This document shows positions 1-10,974 of a stretch of DNA of 64,000 nucleotides, one piece after another. A program made the translations under genes and the position numbers. Position 1 is the first letter of the stretch. Each line of letters starts with the position of its first letter. Source of the DNA: Sphaerulina vaccinii (Eukaryota > Ascomycota > Dothideomycetes > Mycosphaerellales > Mycosphaerellaceae); contig JAKUDP010000003.1 of NCBI GenBank assembly GCA_022570795.1, positions 2,046,001 through 2,110,000 of the forward strand, written 5' to 3'. The notes under the pieces were generated by a model, which worked only from the letters and a program-made list of their open reading frames with translations, searched no databases and was not told the origin of the DNA.

Positions 1-1881
1 TTGCTTTCATCTCGGATAGAGCCAAGCCTGGCGAGCAGTGGGCGATATACCTCTGGAATTGCAAGAACGGAGTACCTTTTGGCGAGCCCCATGCGATCAC
101 AGATACCGACAACGAGCGCACGATAGCTTCTTTCGAGTTCTCTCCAGATGGCAAATACATTGGCTTTCTTTGCGCCGATGCAGAGACCTCAGAGCACAAG
201 GCTCGCAAGGAGAATGGGGAAGACTGGAATGTCTGGGGCGAGGAGTGGGTTAATGTACGCCTACGTACGATAGATCTAGAGACCAATAAAGCGGTCCGCC
301 ATGCTGGCAAAACCCAGGGATCTAGGGAATTCAATGATCATGTCACTGCACTTTGCTGGCATAGTGATAGTCGGTCTTTGGCGGTTGTCCACAGGAGGAC
401 GTCACACATCGAAGAACCCTTCTTGTCTGGCTCGAAGATAAGCCTGGTGCAGCTTGCGACTGCAGGCACTTCTGCTGAGGGGATGAAAACTTGGACTGTT
501 CATGAGCTCCTCAGCATTCCCAACGCGATTCCAAGCATTGCTTGGGGTCCCGAGGAAAAGCTCTACTTCGTTGGCGGAACGCCAATCGACAAAACATGTG
601 GCGGCACACTGGTATATTCGATCTCAATCGAGTCTTGCAAGCCACTGAGAGTTGCGTTTGGAGCCATGGACGATGCGAAAGAAGTGATCGCCATCAATGG
701 AGAGGTGTTGACCTATGTTGAACACGGTCTGCATGACAACCTTGTCATGCTTCCTAACAAATCTTTGATCAGCAGAGCCCAGAGCATCCAGGCATACCAT
801 GCTGGCTTTCCACCTGGTACTGATGAGGTGACCATTGCCATCTGTACATCTGATGTCAACAGTCCTCCCGAAGTCTTCTCAACTACAGCCTCAAGTGGAG
901 ATCTGGTCCGTCTCTCTAACCATGGCGCAAGGTTCAGGAATGACATGTTCGGCTCATGTCATTTCTTCTCGTGCAGATCGAGGGACAATGAAGTCGACTT
1001 GGACGGTGTTTTCCTGACTCCAGGTCCAGCTCCGCCTGCTAAACCTCAACCTGTGGTGGTACTGATACACGGAGGTCCGACTGCGAGAAGTACCAACGCA
1101 TTCGAAGCTTACCCGTTCTACTGGACACCTTTCTTGTTGAAGCATGGGTACTCTGTCGTCCTCACCAATTACCGCGGAAGCTCTGGCAAAGGAGAAGCCT
1201 TTGCTTCCTATAGCTTGAGGGGTGTAGGCAAAGTCGACTACGACGACGTTGTCACTATAACGAATCGCGCCATCGAGTTGAACTACGCCGACAAAGACCG
1301 TCTTATGGTCGGTGGGATAAGTCAAGGAGGCTTTTTGACGTACCTGTGTAGCACCAGGAATGGCTCGCCGTATCCCTGGAAGTTCCGTGCAGCTATGCCT
1401 CTCAATGGAATCACGGATACAGACACAATGGCACTCACGTCAGATCTTGGTGCCTCCCTAGAGACTGAGCTGAATGCCGGCAGAGCCCCTTGGAATATGC
1501 CGAAGAAATTCACTGGTAATCGACAGGCCAGCGCTATCTGGGAAGTCGACGCAGCAGTGCAAAACGCCAGGAAGGAGGGCTCACAGACCGTACCTCCAAT
1601 GCTTATTCTGCACAGTGAAGCAGACGAACGTTGCCCACACGAACAAGGAGTGGGCATGCGTCGAGCTCTGACGTATCATGGTCTGCCATATGAGTTTGTA
1701 ACGTACCCACGCCAGGATCACATATTGCTTGAGCAAAAGTTTTGGATTGATATGGCTGAAAGGTGAGTACCGATCAATTGTGACAAGCGTCCGAGATATA
1801 TGCTGATTCTTGATCTTTATCATTTATAGGATGCTGCGCTGGTGCGATACATACATCGGCGATCGAGAGGCAAGTGTCTAG
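1..1881 (+). CDS. S9 (prolyl oligopeptidase) family serine peptidase, 5' end cut by window
   Basis: The reading frame is open from base 3, so the N-terminus lies outside the window. The first part resembles a beta-propeller (FSPDGKYIGF, then WHSDSRSLAVV); the second is an alpha/beta-hydrolase peptidase domain. The serine nucleophile lies in GISQGG (about 1315-1332), the probable acid is the D of HSEADERCP (about 1610-1630), and the probable histidine is in YPRQDHILLEQ (about 1705-1735). GT-AG splicing at 1763 and 1829 (67 nt intron) adds a short last exon ending in TAG at 1881. The family includes acylaminoacyl-peptidases and fungal dipeptidyl-peptidase-like enzymes that cut short peptides. 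The visible part does not tell which, nor whether a signal peptide is present. Confidence 0.88.
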
Positions 1882-2522
1882 ACGTGGCGGCTATATGCAG
1901 CTGTGCACCTATGTTGAGTAAGCCATTTGAGCTTGCTGACAAACACGCCACCGCAGCCACGGTCCTTCTAAGCCCTCCATAACCATACATTTGCAATCAG
2001 ATCGCAATGTCAAACGCGCTGAATCACGACCCAATTTCCATCATGCGTAAGTGGCGTCAGCTTCGTTATGCTGCTGCAAGATGTTCACTCATCAACTGGT
2101 AGGGACGTTGAGAAGAACAGATGCGAAGAGACGCGCGAAGGTGTTGCACAGCATGCTGACTGCGCCAGTCGCGTCGAAGACAGCTTCAATGGATCCGGGC
2201 TTCGCACGTATACAGCTTGACCAGCTATTGGCAGCGTAAGTTGCACGGAGCATGATGAATCAGAGCTGCCACTTCCACATGCATTCGAGATCTGCTTATG
2301 CGACAACGTCTGCGCTAGTAGCTTCCATTGCTTGGTGAGCACGAAAAGCCGTTGCGATTGCAGCAAGTGAAGTAGATGCCAACCTCTCGAATTCTTGCTT
2401 GACATGCTGCAGCTCCGAGTGTGACTCACAACACACAAACATCGGCTCAGCGACTTACAAGATATTTGATTTTCCAGATTTCTGAACTGCAAACGCGCCT
2501 AGCAGGTGTCCAAACAAGCACA
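1882..2522. other. intergenic; possible small unrecognised spliced gene
   Basis: No recognisable gene. An ATG at 2006 is followed by a canonical donor (GTAAGTGG, about 2045), an acceptor (about 2102), and further donor-like sites near 2236 and 2336. One spliced reading gives a short basic peptide (RTLRRTDAKRRAKVLHSML) with no known relatives that I can name. This may be a small gene or the 5' leader of the transporter downstream; I cannot decide. Confidence 0.25.
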
Positions 2523-4774
2523 ATGACACTTACGGAACTCGTTCGAGACGCGCCGATCGGACAGCTGATCCGCTATATCACGAAGAACAAAGTGCTGCTG
2601 TATCCCGAGGAGAGGCCAGGTTTTCAATGCCCGTCATGCTACAGCGCGCCAGAAGCGACAGCGGCAGCACAACGCTCAGCACTTGCTTTGCACACATCCA
2701 CAGACACGCAACTCGCCAATCTCGATGGCGAGAAAGCAGACATTGAAAAGCAGAATGTAGAGCCAGCGGAGGAAGATGCCAGGATCGAGACACCACAAGT
2801 TCTGGGCGCTGAACGACCAGAATTGCTGTCGATTCCAACGCAGAGATCAGATCTTGAGCGGGCATTCACGCGCGAAGATCTCGAGAAGCTGGAGACAACC
2901 AGAAGTACGATGGAGCGAGTGGGCAATAGAGGCACACTTCTGCACATCAAGACCATTGCTGAGCTTGAAGCTGCCTTCACCGCAGCTGCAATGGCAAAAG
3001 AGCCTGGTCGACCCATCATCCCGCAGCGCACAAGTGACGGCGATATCCTGGTAGATTGGTACACGGAAGGCGACAAAGACAATCCGCAGAACTGGTCGAC
3101 TGGCATGAAGCTTCTCGCATCATCAATGATCTACCTCTATACAATGGCTGTATACATGGGCTCCTCGATCATCACGTCATCCACTGAGGGCATTATGGAA
3201 GAGTTCCACGTAGGTAAGTACAAGTGGTCAGCAGAAGGCATGCCATCTCTCCGGTGTCTCTCCTACTCAGGCGCCGAGCTCGAGGATAGACGCCGATGAG
3301 ACAGCCTGCGTATTTCAGAGATACTTGCTTACCTCCTACCTACTGTTGTTAGGTCCATCAGCTGCAAGCTTGACTCTTGCGCTATACACGCTCGCATACG
3401 GCATCGGGCCTCTGATATTCTCGCCTCTGAGCGAGATCCCCAGCATTGGTCGCAACCCGCCTTACATGATCACCATGGCGCTGTTTGTGATCTTATGCGT
3501 TCCTGCTGCTCTTGTAGACAATTTCGCAGGATTGCTCGTTCTCCGATTTCTTCTTGGATTCTTCGGCTCGCCTTGCCTCGCGACAGGAGGTGCCAGTCTA
3601 CAAGATATGTACAGCTTGATCAAACTGCCATATGTGCTCTGCATATGGGCATTCGCGGCAACATGTGGACCTGCGCTTGGCCCACTGATATCTGGCTTCT
3701 CTGTTGCGGCAGAGAACTGGCGCTGGTCACTGTGGGAGATGCTTTGGCTTAGTGGGCCAGTGTTCATTGGGATGCTGCTTTTCCTCCCAGAGACGTCTAC
3801 TGCCAACATTCTGCTACGACGTGCACAGAGGTTGAGGAAGCTCACAGGCGACTCGCGACTAAAGGTAAGCAGTAGTAGGCCAGAGGCATCCCCATTTCCC
3901 TATGTCTCACCAAGCTCGAGCCTGCTAAGGCGACAAGCTTGAAGACACACCCACTAAGATATGATTGTACTTGTCAGAGATACTTGCTTACCTTCTACTA
4001 CAGGCACAGTCTGAGATCGACCAAGCGAACATGAAGCCTAAAGACATCGCCTTCGAGGCCTTAGTCCGACCAATTCAGCTCATGGTCATGGATCCTGCCA
4101 TCGGCTTCACTGCACTATACGTTGCGTTATGCTACGGGATCTACTACTCTTTCTTCGAGGCCTTCCCGCTCGTCTACGTGGCTATGTACGGTTTCAATCT
4201 GGGCGAGCTTGGTCTGACATTCCTCTCCATCACAGTGGGAGTCATATTAGCTATCCCATGCTTCTACGCCTACCTCTGGTACATCCTGGAGCCAGATATC
4301 CGGAAGAATGGCTTCGGCGCACCTGAACAGAGACTAATTCCAGCTCTCGTCGCCTCGTTCTTCTGTCCTGTTGGGCTCTTCGTTTTTGGCTGGACTGCGA
4401 ACCCGGATATACATTGGATCGTCAGCACCATTGGCATCGCGATCTTTACGATCGGCATCTTCATTATCATGCAATGCATCTTTGTGTATCTGCCATTGTG
4501 AGTACATCGAGGTTCTGCTGGAAGTGCGATATACTAACGTGTACGTAGTGTCTACCCACAGTACGCAGCCTCATTGTTCGCAGGCAACGACTTCGCGCGA
4601 TCGACGCTGGCATTCGCAGCCGTCCTATTCTCTCGACCAATGTACATCAATATGGGCATCGGACGAGGTACGAGTCTACTGGGCGGTCTGACAGCTGGCT
4701 GTATTGGTGGGATATTTGCACTATACTTCTTTGGCGAGAGACTACGCGCCAGGAGTAGATTTTCCGCCAAGTGA
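2523..4774 (+). CDS. MFS transporter, DHA1 (Flu1/Tpo drug-polyamine antiporter) family
   Basis: Four exons (2523-3213, 3353-3864, 4004-4497, 4549-4774) give about 640 aa. All introns are GT-AG and every junction keeps the family sequence in frame. The start at 2523 was chosen because the family typically opens with a motif like LVRDAPIGQLIRYITKNKV followed by YPEE; the in-frame ATG at 2421 lies upstream of it. A hydrophilic N-terminus of about 200 residues precedes twelve expected membrane segments. LYTLAYGIGPLIFSPLSE is the characteristic DHA1 region around TM2 and the first loop, and LRFLLGFFGSP lies in TM4. The family exports drugs, polyamines or toxins by proton antiport at the plasma membrane; the substrate here is unknown. 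No biosynthetic cluster adjoins it. Confidence 0.9.
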
Positions 4775-5723
4775 GGAGTGCGTCTTGCTTCAAGCTTTTG
4801 CTGCAGGTCTTCAGCTCTGCAGAGTGTTGGACCAAGTGAAACTGATACGTCGCTGATGTACCAAGAGCTGTGTGCTAAGAGGAGGAGATGGTCTTACTGT
4901 CTCTGGGCACACTAGGGTTCATACCTGGGCTGGCGAAGTTGATCGTGGCCGGCTTCTCACATCAATTGGCGCTGACCACGATATTAGAGGCGGGCTCCGA
5001 GTATTGTCGTAGCAGGATTCAAGAACAGAAGGGACTACTCTCAAGAGTCCTGCTTTCTGCGATCTGACGTGCACTACGCAGACAGAGAGTGTGCGGCAAT
5101 CTTCGTTTTCCTCGAGCGTCAATATTAAGAAGCAAGAATTGACAACCTCATACTGCCCACTTCTCCAGCATTGTACCACTTTGCGTGAACGAGCCTCAGG
5201 CGTCCGGAAAGCGGTCAAACCGCTGTCAAACGTCTGCGATATCCGGACAAGGATCGTCCCTGTTCTTCACCAAGATGCCGTGACTTGTATCTCAGGTCAG
5301 CAATTACGTACTCTCTGAACAACCACATCAGTGGCTCAGCATTGGTTCTCTATGCATTCGCCCACTCAGGCTCGAACACATGACCTGAAATCACACTGTC
5401 GAAGGCAGGACTCGAAGAGGTTCTGCCTCAGCCAAGCTATACTCCACCGCCTGAAACACCACACTCGTAACGAACGTCATTTTATATGTGCGTTGTACAG
5501 TGGCAGTGAACTTGGTGGGGAGCCGAGAACACACTTAGCTTCTCGAGGAAGATGGCAGTAAAAGAGGCTGGCTCTCCAAAGTCCATCAAATGTTACAAGC
5601 AAGAAGCTTGTTGAACTTCAGCTTTGACGTGTAGGCAAGAATAGCGATCGTGGAGATGTTTTGAAACGATCGAAAAGCGACAGCACAATATCGCAAGGCA
5701 GAAGTGTAGTAGCTGACGGGAAA
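4775..5723. other. intergenic, about 0.95 kb
   Basis: No supported gene on either strand. Near 5360-5450 the minus strand has sequence loosely resembling tRNA A and B boxes, but no foldable tRNA (see rejected items). The right end is the promoter of the first small secreted protein. Confidence 0.5.
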
Positions 5724-5729
5724 TATAAG
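5724..5729 (+). promoter_or_regulatory. TATA-box candidate of the 5835 gene
   Basis: TATAAG lies 111 bases before the ATG. The next two secreted-protein genes have a TATA motif at nearly the same distance (122 and 107 bases), which supports a shared promoter design. Confidence 0.5.
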
Positions 5730-5834
5730 TAGGCATGCATATCGTCCACCTTTCTCTCGGAAGTGGAAAAAGATCATCAGCTTTCACTTACGGTATTCTG
5801 AGGCACACTACACTTTCGTCGATCACTTAAAACA

Positions 5835-6436
5835 ATGAAGACTATCTCTGCCGTTCTGCTGCTTGCAGCATCCACTACAGTACTGGCACAAGGTGTACCA
5901 GAGAATATTCAAGCTCGTGGTAAGTCTCCATTCGAGTTCGGCTCATATATAACAATCTTACTGACTCGATCGACCTAGATGACCAGCACATCCCCAAGTG
6001 GCCAAAGAAGTACGACGGTTTCAAGCATGGCAGATACGATGCTCCAAAGCCCAAGGAATGGGACTGGAACGATCGCCGCGACGTGAATGATGATTACAAA
6101 CACCCAGCACCACAGTATGACTACAAGCCAGAGAAGGATGAGAAGAAGCCAGAGAAATACGACGACAAGAAGAAACCAAAGAAGGAGAAAAAGCCAGAGA
6201 AGTACGACGACGACGACAAGAAGCAGGAGAAGAAACCTCAAGGCTACCAATCTGGCAAAGACCATGACAAGCGTGATCCCGTCGCCGATGGTCCAGATGA
6301 TCACGACCACCCAGATGATTTCGACGAGCAGGGCGAGCGTCGTGGAGGTGGTTGGCGTAATGCTGGAGGAAGAACTACTGCTCCGGTCATTGGTGGTGTG
6401 CTGGGGCTTGCGGTTGTTATGGCGGCTTTGTTGTAG
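5835..6436 (+). CDS. small secreted Lys/Asp/Pro-rich protein with GPI-type tail (paralogue 1)
   Basis: Two exons (5835-5919, 5979-6436; 59 nt phase-1 intron) give 180 aa. An N-terminal signal peptide (MKTISAVLLLAASTTVLA) is followed by a highly charged centre made of repeats like KKPEKYDD, and then a hydrophobic C-terminus (APVIGGVLGLAVVMAALL) ending at the stop. This layout fits a GPI-anchored or tail-anchored cell-surface protein. I know no domain for the centre. The tail, intron position and length, and 3' flank match the gene at 7092, so the two are paralogues. Possible roles (cell wall, ion binding, host contact) are guesses. The minus-strand frame over the same stretch is a low-complexity shadow. 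Confidence 0.78.
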
Positions 6437-6969
6437 TTAGACGAGCTGCAGAGCACTGAGAAGGATGTGTGTTGTGGAGGTGACGGCCGGAGTAGTGAGG
6501 AGATTGATGGTTTGGTGCGAAGAAAATGTCCTTGGCCGTGAAACATGAACATGAACTTGCACCAAGCACATCCCTGTTTTGTAGTGGTATTCGAACCAGA
6601 TTGAGATGATCGTAGTATCTTAAAGAAGAGTTTCGTTTCGCAAGATGAATCGCGCAATTTGGTTTCTGCTTTTTCGCGCTTAGTATGTTATTGCAGTCTG
6701 CACCTTAACTCTCTTCTTCAGAACCTCTTTCCAGAAGGCTTTCTGACTTTAATGAGTAACTTGCGTGTAACTGTATTGTCCGAACTCTGTTCGCATTACA
6801 ACTCAACCCTATGCATACAATTGCCTCAAGTCGGAATGTGGTTGTGACACCAAAGATAGCATATCCCGAACCCGATGTAGGGATAGGCAAGATGCTGTTG
6901 TCGGAGTATATCAAATTGAAGTGGCAAGAATGCCGATAACCGCAGCGAACAGTGAATGCACTGAACACA
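6437..6969. other. intergenic; 3' flank shared with paralogue
   Basis: No gene seen. About 6445-6530 aligns loosely with the 3' flank of the next gene (about 7525-7625), including a shared TGGTGCGAA, which suggests the tandem duplication carried the 3' region. Confidence 0.45.
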
Positions 6970-6975
6970 TATATA
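6970..6975 (+). promoter_or_regulatory. TATA-box candidate of the 7092 gene
   Basis: TATATA within ACACATATATAGC, 122 bases before the ATG, followed by a pyrimidine- and CA-rich leader up to AAACGAAATG. Confidence 0.5.
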
Positions 6976-7091
6976 GCAGTCAGTGTCTTGCATGCAAGCA
7001 GAGTACACATCTCTTCATCATCATCAAGTCAGCTACACATCCAACCACGTCAATCAGTCGCTACTCGCTCTCACCAAAACAAACAAACGAA

Positions 7092-7516
7092 ATGAAGTTC
7101 AACTCAGTCCTCGTCATGGTCGCAGCGGCCTTCAGCGTTGCCCAAGGTGCTCAGCTGAATGAGGCACCGAACGAGATTGCTGCTCGTGCTCCAGAGCCCA
7201 TGGCTCAGCATCCTACCGGTCCTCCACCGAACATGGGCGGTGGTGGATCAGGAGGCGGAAGCTCCGAGGGTAGCAGTGGCGGCGAGAGCAACAGCGGAAG
7301 CGGAAGCGGAAGCAGCGGTAGCAGCAACAACAACGATAACAACAACAATGATGGTAAGGCTCCATGTTCAGATGCTCGCGCATTTGTTCTATACTGACCT
7401 GTACTGTCGCAGACTGCGATGACAATGACCGACACTGCAACTCTGCTATGGGACGTTCTCTTCCAGTGTTTGGTGGTGTTGCTGGACTTGCAGTCGCCAT
7501 GGCCGCTCTGTTGTAA
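7092..7516 (+). CDS. small secreted Gly/Ser/Asn-rich protein with GPI-type tail (paralogue 2)
   Basis: Two exons (7092-7353, 7413-7516; 59 nt phase-1 intron) give 121 aa. A signal peptide (MKFNSVLVMVAAAFSVAQG) is followed by a centre rich in Gly, Ser and Asn, then a short Asp/Cys segment (DCDDNDRHC), and the tail LPVFGGVAGLAVAMAALL. The tail is almost the same as that of the 5835 gene, and both introns are 59 nt in the same phase and split a GAT codon just before the C-terminal half, or close to it. The centres share nothing. It is probably anchored at the cell surface. The function is unknown, and no catalytic or known binding motif is visible. Confidence 0.78.
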
Positions 7517-8507
7517 GAGATGAATTCCAGGGATCGACGAGTGCTGTATGGAGATGGGTGTGGCCAGAGGCGACAGGAGTGTTGAGAAAGAAGAGTTGGA
7601 CGTGGCGCATGCGTGGTGCGAACTTGTACGTTTCCTTCTGTAGCTGGAAATAGCATTGTGTGGCGATATCCACTGTTCTCTGTTCATGTAATTCAGTATC
7701 CGCCAATGTGCAACACCATAGCGCAGCAAGTGAGGTCGAAGGCTAATACGTGCGTAGCCGCAATACTCCGCACCTCTCCCACCAGTTCGGCGCAAGTTTA
7801 ACAGCGCTCGTCCGTGTGACATATCAACGACCGGATGCTGATGCTGATGAGAGTGGAGACAAACGTTTCAACATTGTCCGAGTTGTCCGAATGATCCATA
7901 CCAGGTAGCCCGGACAAGGAATCTTGAAGCAAAGCCGCGTCTCCAAATGGTACTGTCACTGTCAGCTGCTGTAAGAAGCGATACCGAGAGCAAAGCATGC
8001 GTAGACAAATCGTCCAGTATCTTCCGCAGAATCCGTATCGTCGTCGTCGTCCTGCAGAGCAAGTTGTTTCAAGTGCTCGAGCTCTTGAACGACGAGCGAG
8101 GAGGTGATGAGTTATTGTAAGTACTCAGCCACAAGAATCCTAGTATGCCAATTCTTGGCGAAGGTCGACCGGAGAAAAGTGTAAATGGATGCCTTAGACA
8201 TTCCGATATCCTGGTCTGCCGGTTTGCTATTCTGAAACATCATCAGCATAGGCATTCGTCACACGCTGTGCTGGTATACATCTGTGCCAGGCATGTCAGC
8301 CTTGTCAGCACCACTTAGTTGACACATACAACTCTAGCAGCCAGCGATACCCGGAATCGCGCGTCTTGGGAAGTTCTTGTCTTGATGGCTGAGCAGGCTT
8401 GCGACCTCTGCAGACCCAATGCTGCTGAGGGCAGGCCTGGTTGTGATCAGATTGCGCGTTTAGTAGCCTGTCACCGGAATGGCCTGGAGATGGAATGGTC
8501 AGGCTGA
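7517..8507. other. intergenic, about 1 kb
   Basis: No gene supported. The left 110 bases resemble the 3' flank of the 5835 gene. The remainder shows no convincing coding frame or RNA gene. Confidence 0.45.
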
Positions 8508-8513
8508 TATATA
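8508..8513 (+). promoter_or_regulatory. TATA-box candidate of the 8615 gene
   Basis: TATATA within GCTGATATATAGTGC, 107 bases before the ATG, matching the spacing at the two upstream secreted-protein genes. Confidence 0.5.
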
Positions 8514-8614
8514 GTGCACGGTGCTGCTGTTCTCAAGTCGATGTATCTTAGCAAGTGTAGCAATCCAGACACAAACGAGACAAGACCACTCGTTCATCAG
8601 TTCTTCGAGTCACA

Positions 8615-9526
8615 ATGCACAAGGCTATTGCATTACTCGCCTTCGCGGCTGCTGTCCGTGGACAGAGTCTGGGTTTGAGCGACAATGATGTGCCACCAGA
8701 GTGTCGTTCGATCTGCCAGCCCGTCATAGATGGTGAAGGAGTAATGTTCCGTTCCTTCAAGCACCAGTAGATAGCGACTGACATCTGCCCATAGAGATGC
8801 GACACCTCATTCGACGACGATAGCCAGCAATACCGGGACTGCGTATGCCAGGACCAAGCTGCAGCTGCAGCACTTTCTCCATGCGAACAATGCGCAGCGC
8901 AATATCCAAACTTTTTCATCGATATGGACGACAACGATGGCAGAGGCCGTAATGGGAACCAAGGTCCAGATATCGATGACAATGGTATGTTCAATTTCTT
9001 TCAGCCTTCCAAAACAGCGAGCTGACTGTCCATTCCAGAAATCGCGGCCTGGGCTCGCGCCTGTGGTCTTCCAGTCCTCGCTGCCAATGTCACCGGAGTT
9101 GGTCCAATCCCCACTGCTGGTCCAAATGCAACTCAAGGACTAGGTCCGCACAGGTTTACCACATATTCCGTAACCACGACCCAGATCTTCGACTGCAACG
9201 AGCCATGGGATATCGAGGATGATCTGACTCCAGATAACAATGATAACAACGAGCCTCGTTGTACTCGAACCACAGTCGTGCCAATCGTGGGCATTGCCAC
9301 GGGTACTGGTGTCATGACCACTCCTACTGGACCGACGCCAACTGGTATCCCGCCAACCAGGACTTCTGTGTCTTTCACTACTTCAGTGGGCACTGATGCG
9401 GCTGGAAGGACGGCGACTTTCACGTCTGCTGTTGCGACGTTCACTGGTGCTGCTGCGCTTCCAACTGCTGCTGCTGGATACTTTGGTGCGGGAGCTGCGG
9501 CTCTTATCGGCGCTTTCGCGCTGTAG
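8615..9526 (+). CDS. secreted cysteine-rich (CFEM-like) GPI-type surface protein
   Basis: Three exons (8615-8740, 8795-8984, 9039-9526) with two 54 nt introns give 267 aa. A signal peptide (MHKAIALLAFAAAVRG) is followed by about 100 residues with eight cysteines, including PECRSIC, RDCVC, SPCEQC and ARACG. This resembles the CFEM-type eight-cysteine fold of fungal surface proteins, although the spacing is longer than the strict CFEM consensus. A Thr/Ser/Pro-rich stretch suited to O-glycosylation precedes a hydrophobic end (AAGYFGAGAAALIGAFAL), as expected for GPI attachment. Its place beside two other GPI-type genes in the same direction suggests a small surface-protein cluster. Ligand (haem, wall glucan, host) unknown. 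Confidence 0.8.
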
Positions 9527-9753
9527 AACTCGGGTTCGAGTCTCGTGGGGTAAGGTGGCATGGTGTGAGAAGAAAAGTGTGCTCAGTCACTCCTTTCGAT
9601 GACCGATATGATTTACGGCAGTCGCGAATACCCTCTCTTGTACTCTAGCAAGTTTGTATAGCATAGTCATGCCATAATCGAATGCTGGCGCATCTCTAAG
9701 TGCCCAGTGACCTCGACGGTGCTGGTTATCCTTGGGGTGGTTGGTGTAAGCGG

Positions 9754-10974
9754 TTAGATGGTTGGTGTGGTATTGACCTCATTCCAGTCGGTAATAGCAC
9801 CAACAAGTTCACTGTAGGTGCCGGCACGTGCAGAAGCCCTACACAAGCACAAAGAGCGGCCTTGGGCGTCTCTGTGGAGGTTCGAACCTTGACAGAGTCG
9901 GAACATGATGGTCGGATGAAATCGTGGTCGTGACTGGATCTCTGCTGCCACCCATGGGTCTTGCGTATTCAACTTGTGCTTGAAGAGCCAGCCTTTGTAG
10001 AGTAAGCCAGTATCTGCAATCTGATTGCCACCGCTCGTGAAGGGCCATGTGTCACCATGAGGTTGTGTCAGATCGGCATTTCGCAGGGCGCACCATCTTG
10101 ACCAGACCCAAAGCTTCGTCAGCTCCGAATCCCACTTCGATCGAAGTCTTCTCGATGCTGAAGATCTTGATAACTTCTTCAGAACCCTCTGTGTCAGGCT
10201 GCTAGTCTTAGTGCCAAGTCCCAGATAAGATGTGACTGCGGCCGTGTCCGACAGGCGCACAAGCGCGACACGGCTCTGACCTTGATCAAAAACACCTGCG
10301 TTGGCTACTTGCTGCACGCTGGCATGAACACATACGATTCCCAGTACTGCCGAGAACTTCTCTTGCGGTTGGAAGTAAAGGAGTTCTTTACTGACAGCTC
10401 TACCATGTTTAGCTCCCAGAGGATGTATCATGTCGAAAGCGACCGACCGCTGCCGTGTTCTGACGCTGCAGCCGCGGAGTATTCGTAGAGGATCTTCATC
10501 AAAGCCAATCTCCGCATTAATATTGCACCCCCAGTTGAGATGTAAACTGTCCATCTCAGGAGAGCACCACACCATCTCTTCAGCATTGCTGTTGTATAGC
10601 CAAAAGATGCCAGAAGGGTGTAGCCAGTCGTTGATGTCCTTCAAAGCTTTCCAGTCTTTCAACAAGCAACCATATTTATGAACGACCTCCCGAGCCTCGT
10701 AACAGACTTGAGCGATATCAGGCTTACGAGCATTGTGCCGAGATGTGGTCATGAGGCTCACAGTGCAGCAGCAGCCGATGTCTTCCTGGAGCCTGTATGG
10801 CACGTCCAGTTCGACTACGCGCAGTGGAATGGCAAATCTCCAAATCTCCAGTCTCAGCTCGGTCGGTAGTTGGCTGAAGAGGCTAAAGGATGGGAGGTCA
10901 TCATCGTGACCTCCGGAATTGATACCTTGTCGACTTCGTGTATCCAGCGGTGGAGGAGTCTGATCAAGCGCCAT
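9754..10974 (-). CDS. 2EXR-domain protein
   Basis: Single exon, 406 aa from the ATG at 10974; no ATG was found farther upstream in this open frame. Residues about 30-60 (SLFSQLPTELRLEIWRFAIP, then RVVEL) match the 2EXR domain, an F-box-related motif found in very many fungal proteins of unknown role. A cysteine cluster (GCCCTV) follows at about residue 67. The C-terminal half has no domain I recognise. No signal peptide or membrane segment is visible. A role as a substrate adaptor in ubiquitin ligation is possible by analogy with F-box proteins, but not shown. It converges on the secreted gene at 8615. Confidence 0.8.
   Translation of the reverse strand: MALDQTPPPLDTRSRQGINSGGHDDDLPSFSLFSQLPTELRLEIWRFAIPLRVVELDVPYRLQEDIGCCCTVSLMTTSRHNARKPDIAQVCYEAREVVHKYGCLLKDWKALKDINDWLHPSGIFWLYNSNAEEMVWCSPEMDSLHLNWGCNINAEIGFDEDPLRILRGCSVRTRQRSVAFDMIHPLGAKHGRAVSKELLYFQPQEKFSAVLGIVCVHASVQQVANAGVFDQGQSRVALVRLSDTAAVTSYLGLGTKTSSLTQRVLKKLSRSSASRRLRSKWDSELTKLWVWSRWCALRNADLTQPHGDTWPFTSGGNQIADTGLLYKGWLFKHKLNTQDPWVAAEIQSRPRFHPTIMFRLCQGSNLHRDAQGRSLCLCRASARAGTYSELVGAITDWNEVNTTPTI

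Noticed and set aside
2085..3106. Minus-strand ORFs opposite the MFS transporter
   Set aside because: The plus strand has a full family match with consistent introns; these are shadows.
5355..5455. Minus-strand tRNA-like sequence (TAGCTTGGCTGAGG and TGTTCGAGCCT)
   Set aside because: A and B boxes are only approximate, and the T-stem and acceptor stem do not pair. No tRNA is called.
5975..6310. Minus-strand ORF rich in Val/Leu over the first secreted gene
   Set aside because: It is the complement of the Lys/Asp repeats; composition alone explains it.
7205..7822. Long minus-strand ORF over the Gly/Ser-rich secreted gene
   Set aside because: It has Leu/Pro low complexity caused by the opposite strand and lacks a plausible start or family.
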